DNA of 64,000 nucleotides from Pterobdella sp. o SKG-2022 (lineage: Eukaryota > Annelida > Clitellata > Hirudinida > Piscicolidae), in contig OZ038320.1 of NCBI GenBank assembly GCA_964035795.1, positions 1,532,053 to 1,596,052 on the forward strand. The letters run 5' to 3'. Both the position numbers and the translations under genes were made by a program. Shown piece by piece: positions 30,101 to 42,100 of this stretch; position 1 is the stretch's first letter, and each line of letters starts with the position of its first letter. The notes beneath the pieces are model-generated. The model worked only from the letters and a program-made list of their open reading frames with translations. It was not told the DNA's origin and did no database searches.

Positions 30101-33100
30101 ATCAATCACTCGAACAATTAATTGATTCAATATTTAAGTTTTTCATTTAAAATATCTATTTGATTTCATATACAGTAGATTCTCAAAAATGCGGGCACTA
30201 TCTTAAATCACAAATATTTTCACTACAGCTTTTCGAAATTCTTTTGAAATGCATAGTCATCAGTAACGAAATCAGCATACAATTTTAATACAATATAATA
30301 AATCTTGTAATTGAAAGCAAACAGCAGCAGGGCCACCTTCAGGCATATTCCTGATGTGGTCAAGGTCTTGCATCGGGTCCTCTTCGCTCGTCTGACCCTC
30401 CCTCGAACGGTCCAGCTGTCGACTCTTCATCACTCTGTTGGGTGGTTATAATGAACAGGGTGTTTGATTCTAGTTTTTTTCAAAGATCGTCTAGATGCAT
30501 CTAATTGATAGAATTTAATTCTGTATTTGAATTAAGTTAATTAGTTTTAAGCTCTTGGAACTTATAAGGCCAAAATAACGTTTGAATTATTCAAATTATT
30601 AATCAATTTAAAATCAAGCCTTTAAACCTGGGTCTCTTCTTGTACATCCTGTACAGGATATCCAGCATGAGTTGAGGAATCTCAATGAACTTTTTCTTGA
30701 AGAACTTGTCATGCATCTGAATGATATTATGAGTCATCATGAAGCTTCATGCAGAGCTGAGATGCAGTTTTTAAAAGAAATAATCCCAAGAAAATGTTCA
30801 CCTAATAATGTGAGTTTGACTTAAACAAGCTTCGTGAAAGTGAATGAACTTTTAAAATAGTTTCTTTATATTTAATATCAAATAAAGAATAATCACTCTG
30901 TCTTCTTCCACGTGAATATCATACATGGACTGGAATGACTCGTGCTTGTTTTTGGCTTGGTTCAGTATGGTGGTGGCCACGTTCTGTGTGGAAATGATTG
31001 ATGGTTCTGTGGTTTTTGTTTTTATGGGCTATGCTAGTTATATGAATTGTATCAGACATTTTTGAAATTTTTTAGGATTTCGATTGAAAGTTGAAGGTGA
31101 CGAGTTGATTTTTATTAATCTTCATTTAAACAAGATTTTCTTACTTTTCAAGACTGATTTTAAATAGCGTACTTAAACAAACTGTTATGAACTATAGATT
31201 TAAAACATACATAAATTGTTTAAAAAAAAATTCAGTAGCAATAATTTTTTTTATTGACTCACAAGATCTTCCTTAATTACTTCCAACAATTCTCTCAAGT
31301 AAACCTCCTTCTTATCGAGCATTTCCTCAAGCAACATTGAGTAAGTGTACCTAGCTATCTTCAATTCTTCCTTTTACGGATATTATCAAATGTAGAAGTA
31401 TATAAGCCGATCAAAATTATATGGGTTGAATTTCATAATGGTAAAACCATTTTTTATTATAATCTGAAAGTTTTGATAATTTCATGGCAATAATTCAAGT
31501 TTTGCTTACAAAGGGTTCAAATTTTTGGTTTCCCACCGCTCAACTTACATGTGAAGTTTAAACAATTAATCGAATCCTTTTTATAGCTCGTTTTTTTTTA
31601 TTAAACCCAAACTTAAATTTTAAAAATACGCCATCAACTTGGCAACCTTTTACATCCTATCTTATGTGTTTCTAAACAACTTAGACCTGATAGACGGCAG
31701 ACTGAACGATGATCTTGCGGTGATAGAACTCGAAGAGCATCTCATCAAACTTCTGCATGCTCTCCGTGTTGGTGCTCTGTAGCTTGCGCAACTCCACTTC
31801 CAAGAACTGTGGCCATAGCGGTCAAAAGTTTTTCACGTCGTTGATTTGAAAGTATGACACTTTATGTCTATTATTTATGTATTTATGTTGTTCTATTCGA
31901 ATATTTTTAAAATTATTGATATGAGATTTTTTTCAACAAAACAACTCATTAAAAGTCTATAAAATGCTGATACCTTTTTATATTTCTCTCTTTCTTCCTC
32001 CTGTGTCTTTAACTGAGTCTTGTACTCTGCTGCTGCTTTCCTCTCCTCCTCTGTCCACTTCTCCTCCGTCTTCTCATTCATGAAGGCTGGTATTGGAATT
32101 TCCTGGAAATGTTTTATGAAGACTTTTCTACAACTTTATTCTATCACCAGTAAATTTTTCTCTTCAATTTTTATTATGAAGTTATTATATAAGATAATAT
32201 GATGAGAAATTTCTATCAGAATTTAAATATTTCTAGAGCACCTTTTTGAGTTCATCTTCCTTCTTGATCTCTAGCATTCCACCCATCATCAACTCCAACC
32301 CCCTCTCCCTCCAGTTATCAGCTTCCACCACCCTCTCCTCTTCTTGCAATTTCACTTCCTGCTTGTGGTCCATGTCTAACATTTTCTTTGATTTCACCTT
32401 CAAACAAAAAATAATTCACAATCTTCACGGTGGAAGTTGAAGCATTATAAGTAAAACGTGAAAGCATGAAGAAAGATTCGTGTGAAGATTTAAAAGTGAA
32501 CTTATGTGAGAAGTCAAAAGTGAGCTTATGCAAATATTTAAAAGTGAATTCATGTTTAGTGCTCACAGCCGACTTGACCACGTGATCTCTCAACTTATCG
32601 ATGAAACTCCGGGTCCTTTGAAAATTCATCGGCTTGTTGCAAAGATGGCGGAAGCAGTTATAGTTTTAAATTTTATCTAGCATTTTTCCATCACTCAAAC
32701 GAACTTATTTTAATTACAAAAGTTAAATTGAAGCATTAAAACCACAAAAATTTTTCATTCCAAAGATTTTCTATGAAGATTTCCAACCACAATCCTCTAC
32801 CTCATCATCATTGGTGGTGAAGAGAAGTTCAGGCTGCTCAAAGCTGGAGAGAACAGGGTTGACAATCTCACTTACGTTCATCTCCAAGTCAGCCATTATT
32901 GTTCGTATCCTCTTATTCCTCTTGTTAATTAATTGTATCTCCTTGATCTGAAACATGGGGTTGTGTTGTTGGGGAACGTTAAAATGTTGTTAGCCTGGTA
33001 GGAAGTGACACTGTGAGATGATGATGAGGCAGGTATTGAAGTTTGTAAAAAATATAAATATTAAAGGATTGTAACTGGAGTGATTTCATTTAATTTAATA

Positions 33101-36100
33101 AATTTTTAAGTTCATGCCACCTACACTTTTGCAAATTTTGCCACAGATGTTACATATATTGCATCACGGCATTAGGTAAATAGGATTCTGACGAGTAGTG
33201 TGCACTGAGCTGAATTTCTCATGCTTGGCCGAAGAAACACGACGTCGATGGAACCTCAAATGACTCAGAAAATCCGCCCTGCTCAAACATGGTCTCCCAC
33301 AATGACCGCACGTCAGTTCTGTTACATGCTCGGTGATGTTTCCTTTCCGGAGATCGCGTTTAAGTCTAGAGTGTTTCCGTCTGCTTTCCTCAAAACGACC
33401 GGTTGCTTCAAAACTTAGTTTTCTCCAAGTTAACCTGTTTTGCGCTTGTGTTTCCCATGAAACAGAGTTTATGCCGCATTTTTTGAAGGTTTGTTTCAAG
33501 CAATCTTTGAATCGTTTTTTGGGTTTGTGAGCCAATCTTTTTCCATCGGTAAGTTGCCCTTAAAATATTTGCTTTGGAATTCATTCGTTGGGCAATCTTA
33601 CTAAGTGTCCGCTCTACCTGAGCTATTGCTTGGAGATTAAGACTTCGATGCTACCGATATTTGCCATCTCAATTATTTCGGTGTCGCTGATGTACATCTG
33701 CCATTTTATGCCCAGAATGTTACGCAGACACTGTTGGTGAAAACGCTCAAGTTGTTTCAGGTGCCTGGTATATGTGGTCCAAGTTTCACTAGCATAAAAA
33801 AGGACAGTTAGGACACACGCATTATAAACTTTAACCTTCGTGCATATAGAGATACCATGGCGACTCCAAAGAAGCTTATGCAAGATTCCAAATGCGTGGC
33901 TGGCTTTGCTTATTCTTAAGCCCACCTCATCATCAATGGAGTTACTGCAATTGAGAGTACTTCCAAGATATACAAACTTTGAAACGACTGCCAGCTTTTG
34001 TCCGTAGACATAGATTGATGTCTCGACATATGTTTTTCCAGGAGTTGGTTGGTACATCAAAACAGTTTTCTTCAAACTAATAGTCAACCCCAACGCAGTG
34101 CACGCAGCTTCAAAAAAATCCATCAGATGCTGCATTTCCATCTCGGTGTGAGTCAGCAAAGCACAGTCGTCTGCATAAAGCAGTTCACGTATCACGCACA
34201 TCATTATTTTGGTTCTGGCAGTAAAGCGTTTGATGCTAAAAAGCTTACCAGTGGTTCGATAGTAAATGTAGACACCTTCGCTACTATCCTTGAAAGCTAA
34301 TTAAAACACCATAGAAAAATAAATAAATAAATATATATATATATGTTTTTTTTTTGAGTTTTTTTCTTATTTTTAAAGATTTTTCCTTCAATTACTTTCA
34401 ATTTATACGGTTTTTGTATTCCCAACAAAACTTGTCCATCAACTCTGTATGTATTATAAGCGAGAGCATTTGATTCTATGAAAAAAGGAAAAATCCAAAC
34501 TTACTTTTTTCTTCATGAGCTCGTCAAACTCTTTATTGAATTCCTTTTTTATCCTGTATATAGCATCCTGTAGGGGAAATCAAGTGATTAAGCATATATC
34601 TAGATTATCAGAAAAGATTTAACGCTATTATTTAGTTTCTTATGAAACCTTTGTAAAATATGACAGTCTAACTAATGTGTTTCATCTTTGAATTTAATTC
34701 TGAGAACTACCAAGATGAGTCATTTAATGATTTGACACAAAAACTTAAAGAATATTTAAAAAAGCAAAAATTATTCTCGCAAGACTCGATTCGAAAGAAA
34801 CAGCCAAACCCGGTGAAACTTCACTGCAATCAAAAAACCTCACTTGCAGCATGTAGATCTGGTTGATTTTTTGCCATTTTGTGCTGATCTCAAACTGGGC
34901 GTAAAAAAACTCACTTCCTCCTTCTACTTGGTTCCCTGAAGGTTTGATTCAGTGTTATGGGATGAATGTTACACAGATTTTTGCAAATGAGACAGTTTTA
35001 AGATACTCAAATTGCTTATAGAACTATAGTTTTGATTAAAATTATGAATACTAATTTAAGAATCTTATTCTGGTCATTTTAAAGTTATATAAATTTAATT
35101 ACTTTGAAAAATAAACACTTCTTTCTCAAAAAACAATTATTTATATTCTTAAAGATACTAGTTAGTTATTTAATATTAACTTCAAAACTTTTTTACCATA
35201 GCTTCCGTAGAGGCTTTCGTTTGACTTCTCATCAGCGAAGAGTTCATCGTTGTCTACTTCAATACTTTTCTTCAACGAAGAAAATAATATCATTGAAATA
35301 ACATGAACTCATTCAAAGATAACTATTGAAACTCAAATCTATAAGGTCAATGGTACATTCAAATTATCGAAGTTAAACTTTGTTCATTTGCAATGGCTAT
35401 TTGCAGTATCAATCAAGCGTTCACATAACCAATCTTATAATCACAAAGTTAATTTTACACCTACATAATCGATATTACATTTACTAGATAATCAATATAT
35501 CAAATCTCAACTAATCAATAGATTCACACAATGTTAAATATGCGACATAAACTCGACAGTCTCTCACCATGCTCCCCTTCGATTTCTTGCTCCTTGTGAA
35601 ATGGTCTCCCATTTGGAGTCTTAGCTTTAAAATTATTATTGGTAGTTTAATTAATTAAAGGCTTTATGTGGTTGATATATTTGATGAATGATTGCTGATA
35701 TTTGTGGCTTTGAGGGCTTTACTGCTATATACTGGCTTCTACGAAAAAGTACAGAGATGGATAAAATAATCTTAAATTTTGAAATAAATTATTTACGCGA
35801 TGATAAAACATTAAGCTTTTAAAAATGTTATCCAAAGTATGAAAAACTTCAATGTTTCTTCTATATTAGCAATACTGTAATTCTTTGTCTATATTTTTTT
35901 TTAATCAAGGTTTTAGATTCAGTAAGTTTTACAAGTAAACCAAAGATCAGGTCACCCCAAACAGGGGTTTTGGCTGCATAATAATTATACTTCTTAAAGA
36001 ACTATCAAATGCTCAAATAGAAGACGATTTTAAAATACTTATGACTACCTGTTGGTCTGCTATCTCGATCCTCCTGTGAGCGCGCACCACCCTCAACCTT

Positions 36101-39100
36101 CTCAAATCGTCCTGGCTCTGTTCTTTCAAAGGGAAGTTGCTCACCGAATATTTCGTCAAGAACGCCTTAAAATATTGTACCATTTAAATGTTTTTTGTTT
36201 ATGAGAGAAAGGTTTTATAGGTTATTGAACTGGAACTTCATTGTTGAGCTCACTAAAACTGGAGAAACAGAATTAATAGTCTTTGTTAATTCATACAAAG
36301 AAGCAACTGATTGTAAGCGGTAACAAATGAATGTAAACTCACTTCTATCTCCCTTCCTTTCACCTCCATACTGTCCCAACACAAGCTCTTTATGCGCTCA
36401 ATCAATTTCTTCTTTTTAGCATTCTCAATTTCTTTTTCTTTTTTCATCTTTAGTTATTTACAACTATAAATGCTTTGTAAATAAAATAAATCTAGCCACT
36501 CTTAGTATAGCGGGAATAAAACCGGATTTAAAACCTAAACACAAGTCAAAAATAAGCTCAATGACTGACCACACAGACCACCTACCGTAGCGATCTCTAT
36601 CTCACACTCATCTTTGATAGACTTCTTCTGTTGCAGATCGAGGTTGAGTTCCTGGAAAGTAAGCTGTTCCATGTATGGGGACTTATCATTCTCTCTCATA
36701 AGCTCTTTCAACTTCCAGGTGGTGTTGTGTTGAGATTGTGTTGAGGTGTGTTGTGTGTGAAATTAAGAAGATCAAAATGATGTGTGAATGTAAAGTTGTG
36801 TTGAGGTTGTGTTGAACAAAGATTCATGTTGTGTTGAGGTTGTGCTAAAAAAGATTGTTTTTTGAATCAGGTGGTCTTGTTGAAACTTTGTTATAGGCTG
36901 TTGTAAAACTAGTATTTGATGTTTTGATAACTATGAAAGCCATGAAGCTTGAAAAAACATAAAAAAAATTTTTTTATTGAAGAATAAAAAAAACTTAAAT
37001 ATTTAGATATTTTTGATCACTAAAAAACTTCAATATCTTTCCTTAATCAATCTTTACAGCGTTATATAATTGAATTATTCACCCATTAATTGTAAAGTAA
37101 AACTTGTAAAAAAATAAAGAACCACATCACAGCCCATCTACCTTCTCTCTCAGTTTCCACACCTGGGATCGTATTGAGTATCTGATGGGACCATAGACCA
37201 ATTCGTCCTCAGCCAGTTGCTTCAAGGTGGTTAGTTTAAAGAGATTGAACAAGGAAGTTTGTTGTTAGGTATTAAGTGTAACGATAGATTATTATTTTTT
37301 AAAAATAAGTAATTGTTAATCATTATCAACCACCAAATGACAACAAAAACAATCAAACGCAACACAAGCCTCACCTTGAGGCGTTGAACATCGAACCACG
37401 ATGACTCGGCAGTTGGTTCTTCCATGGGAGGATTGTATATCACCTTCTTCTCTATTGCAACGTCTATCTTTTTTATGATGGCCTCCTCATGCTCTTGTGT
37501 CTAAAAACCGTTTAGCTAGTTATTACTGTCTACTTTATCGACGTAGTAGCAAAGATTACGAGAATGGAGATGATAGTAATGAAAATAGGAACGATCACAA
37601 AATAACGATGGTTGGAATGAAAGGATGATGATGGTGAAGATAATAATGATGATGTCAAAATTAAAGATGATGGTGATGGCGATAAAAACAAACTGAAGCA
37701 CCTGGAAAGCATTGTGGTTAGGGACCAAAATAAATGCCAAAAATAAAAATGATGGTGATGACGATAAGAAAAAACTGTACGACCTGGAAAGCATTGCGGT
37801 TAGGCACTTTGACATAAGTATTGATGAGTGTGCGCATGTTTTCCATCTGGATGTACTCTCCCCTCATCTCCTTCTTGTTTGCTTGGGTGGCCTTCGATGT
37901 GTACTTGCGTAAGTTATGTAAGTTCTTTTGTGTCAGATTGCCATTCTTGGTGGGCAGTCTAAAGTGTTAGGATTATTTTGTGTTTGATAGCATATACCAG
38001 ATAAACGCTGAAGCACCCACGTTTGGTCCATTCTAAAATTTATCCTAACTATATTTTTTCTACAAATACCTTTTTCTTTTGTTTCATCAAAACTTTCATA
38101 TTTCCTTACAACCTCTAATTTTTTTTACAAAAGCCATTTTATACCGTTCTACATTTTTATATAGAATCCACTATATAGCCTTGTAACAAAAAACATCAAA
38201 TAAGAGAAATTTTTAATACATTTATTGAGAAGCAAAAGCTATAATTTTCGATAAGTTTAGCCTTATCGTAGTTACGATTTAATTTTTTCGCTAACGTTTT
38301 ACTTATCGAAAATTATAGTTTGTGATTTTCAATGAATGTATTAAAAATTACTCTTATTTGATGTTTTTCGTTACAAAATATTGATGAAAAATACATACGA
38401 TGTCTCTGAAAACTATATACCCTTCTATTGACATTTTTAGATTTTATTTTAATATCGAATCAAGCCAACACTTCAGAGGAGCAAAAGATTCCAGAAGCAG
38501 AGTAGACCACACAGCTGCCATCTGCCGAGAGACAAAAACATTCTACACCTCCTGTCCATATGTTCACACACCTCTGTGCCCATATGAGACTCTGAGGCAA
38601 ATAATATTGGGTGAAGAAATTTTAGTGGCTATATCGATGGTATGAATCAAATATTATTACTGAATATCAATTTTTGAGATCTAGAGATGAAAGAATAACA
38701 GAAAGAAGAATTTATGAGTAGTTCAAAGAGATAACTTTATATACTGCCTCAATAGGAACTTAACCCCGTTTTTGACGTCATGAACACGGATGTAGCCACT
38801 CTGCCACGAAGAGACTAACCAGTTCTTCACCAGGCTGTTCTCTATAGCTTTGCCTTTCATGGCGTAAGGTCCTATATTCAAACTCTGCATCAAACTGCCA
38901 TTCAACTTGAGATCGGAGGTTGTAAAGAGGATGTTATGAGTGTTTTGCTATAAAAGATGGGTAATAAAAAATTAATTGTTCATGGATACAACGATCATCA
39001 AACAGCCTACCTCTGAATCTTCAAACAACTTCACTGGTCTGTGGTCCTAGTGGGGTGGGTCCCGAATATTACTTAAAGTTAACACCTCGTATTGCCAATG

Positions 39101-42100
39101 AATTTTTTAATTTAAAAAATAACTTAATAATAAAATTGCGTAAACTCATCAATTGCGTAAGATAAATCACACTTTTGGGCGATGATCGACCCAGTATATG
39201 TACATTTCATAATTAAGAATCAGAAAGTCATTAAAGATGTTATGAATTAGCTTAGGAAAAAATTGATTTGATTTACACATATGTTAACTCTAAAGCACGA
39301 AGCTTTTTACATTATCAAATAAGAATTGTCAACTAGCTAATATGATTTCGAGTTTCAAAAACTTCTTGTTTCTCTGTATTTTATTTTAAACTTCAATAAA
39401 GATTCACAAGTATTAGAACTAAAATGATCTCCAAAGATATAAAGACACCCACAGACTGCATGGTTTCAATGTTCTTGAAGAGAGCCGCGGAGGACAACTT
39501 TTCTTTGGGAACATTTAATTCATAGTCGCTCTTGTAAAACGAATCCACTTGGCGTTCTTCTGGTTCCTTCTATTACCAATCAATTGATCAATCATATCGA
39601 AATTCCATACTGCTTTCTTTTAGCAAAAATAGGATTAGAAATACTCAAATATTTTCTTACTTTTCCCCCTTCTATATCAAAGACTTTGATAGTGTTGTCT
39701 TCACAGAGGAAAGCTATTGTTTTGCTTCCAAACGAAGCCATGCCAATAATTTCCTCATCGATCTTGTTGACAAACTTTTTGACTGTCTCTTCGTTGAATT
39801 TGAAATTTTTTGAGACCAGGTAGTCAGGCCCTAAAACCAAAAAATTTTTTTTGATGTCAACTTTTTAGCTAAGACTCAAAAACTTAAACTTTATCAATAC
39901 CAAAATTAAAAAAAAAAAGAAAACAACAACAGTAATAAAAATAAAACAAAAAATAAATAGAAATAAAAAAAACAGCACTTTGTTTGAGTGTGGTGGAGTT
40001 GAACAGGTAAGAGACCAACCCTACCCCACCCATCTTGTTTTTGACCACCAGGGCAATCAGAGCATCCTTGTCATCATCACTCAACGATAAGTGCAGCACC
40101 TCTTCAAAGCCTTCTTCTTGCAGGTCTGTTGTGTTGGATGCCTTATATTGGAAGAAGCGATGAAGTTGAATTGATATAGGGTCTGTCTTGTGTTGATATT
40201 GCGTTTGATGTAATTTAATATAAGAAACTTGGAGCAAATATAAACCTAAACGATTTTAGTACCTTTTGATATCTAGTCTTACAATCTATTGTTTTATACA
40301 GTCAAGAATTCCAATACAATTTTTTTTCAAAGTTCCAATATTTTTGATAGATATTTCATAATATATTTTTCACATATAAACTCGACAGAATCTGAATCCA
40401 GTATCAAAATGTGGCACCTATGTATGCCACAGGAGAGAAATTTTTTTTGGCACTGCCACTCATCACAAAAACCTTGGCGTCCCTGTAAACCACCACGAAG
40501 AAGGGGCTGAACTGAAAGAACCTGGTGCAAGTAACAAATATTAATACGAGTTTTATCGATAGTTTTTATCATTTCTGTTGATATGGTTCCTTTGAATTGA
40601 TTTTTCATATCAACACTAAATGCTCGAAGCTTTCCATTGCAAATGCCACATTTTTAATGAAAAACTTACGTACATGATGAATACAACTGTACAATATTTA
40701 ATCATTTTCATATGTCGATAGTCATTATGATTAGCATAATATCAACAAAAACCACCACACAGTCCCCCATGTCTCTTCTCCCAAATCCAACATCAACCAT
40801 CTTAACTTAATCATGGCCACAGGCTGGTAATGGAGCTTCTTTGGAAAAAGCCATCTGGGAGGGTACTTCCTGTTGAAGAGGGCCAGATAGATGAGGCCCG
40901 ATGTGGTTCCTATCGCCACTATGTTCAAAATCTTGCTTGAGCTCATTGCTGTCACCTTTGTGTTGGTTGTTTTTTTATTTTATCATTCAGTTTTGTTATT
41001 TTTTTGTTTTTTTGATCGAATTGTGCAATCAATACATCAAAGAGTGACGAACTTATAGTTAACTTTATTGAAATTATAGTATCTATCTACGCTTTTATTT
41101 TACTTTTGATTTTATTAATATAATAAAAGAAATTTTTTAATATTGATAAGCATGACACCCACCTCAACCCTTGAGTCCAACTCCAAGTAACTCAACAGCT
41201 GTCCATTGCCCGTCCATATCTCCACCAGGCCGATCTCTTTCAAGGTCTCGAGTAATATTATCAATTATAATAGTAACAACATTATCTATTCAAATGGTGC
41301 CATGGAAAACAACTGAAGCGCAAACCAGACGTGTTATCGTTACATTTAAATCACATATGAGCCAATTTGCTACCACGAAGATGGTCTTGTGTTGGAAGAA
41401 CACATCAATCTGCATAATACGGGAGGTGTTGCATCGGAACTTCTCGACTGGCTTCGTCTCAGGTCGAGCGTATGCTATGGTGTACAGAGTGCCCTGTCAT
41501 TTTTTTTTGACACGCTTAAAAAGAGCATTTGTCATGAAAAATACCTAATTTATTCTTAAATGAGAATAAAAAGGATAATATCTCATAGTTTCCAACCTGC
41601 ATGGTACCAATAAAGAGCAATGAAGAGGACAGACTGAGAGAGGTGATGGTTTCTTGCATGACGAAAACTCTAAGCTCTATGTAAGAGTTGATTCCAGTCA
41701 CTTCCAAGTATTTGAGGTTACCATTGGAAAAGCCAACGATCAAGTTTTTCTTGTTAAACACGATGCATGTTGGTTTTTTAGGCGTTTCATCTACTTTGAG
41801 CGCTACGATGCTCCTCGACCTGACGTAATCAAGCACTGGCGATTCAGGTTTGGGATGGTTTGGGCTCATAGTGGGTGTTTGGAGGGTTTTCTTGTTAAAA
41901 AGGTCTGTCGGTTTTTAAAGGAATTATTTCCATGAAGACATCAATTATTGAAATGTTTGAAAGAGGTTTTGTGTTTCATTCACAATAATTTTGAAAATTT
42001 CATATCAAAATCGTTAAATGACTTTTAAATATATTCATTGGAGCAAAACTATAATTACTGATGGGGATAACCTCACCACAATACGTTACACACACCAAAA

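Noticed and set aside
30165..30215. Terminal repeat of a pogo/Tigger-type DNA transposon (TACAGTAGATTCTCAAAAAT)
   Set aside because: It resembles such ends, but no matching inverted end or transposase remnant was found nearby.
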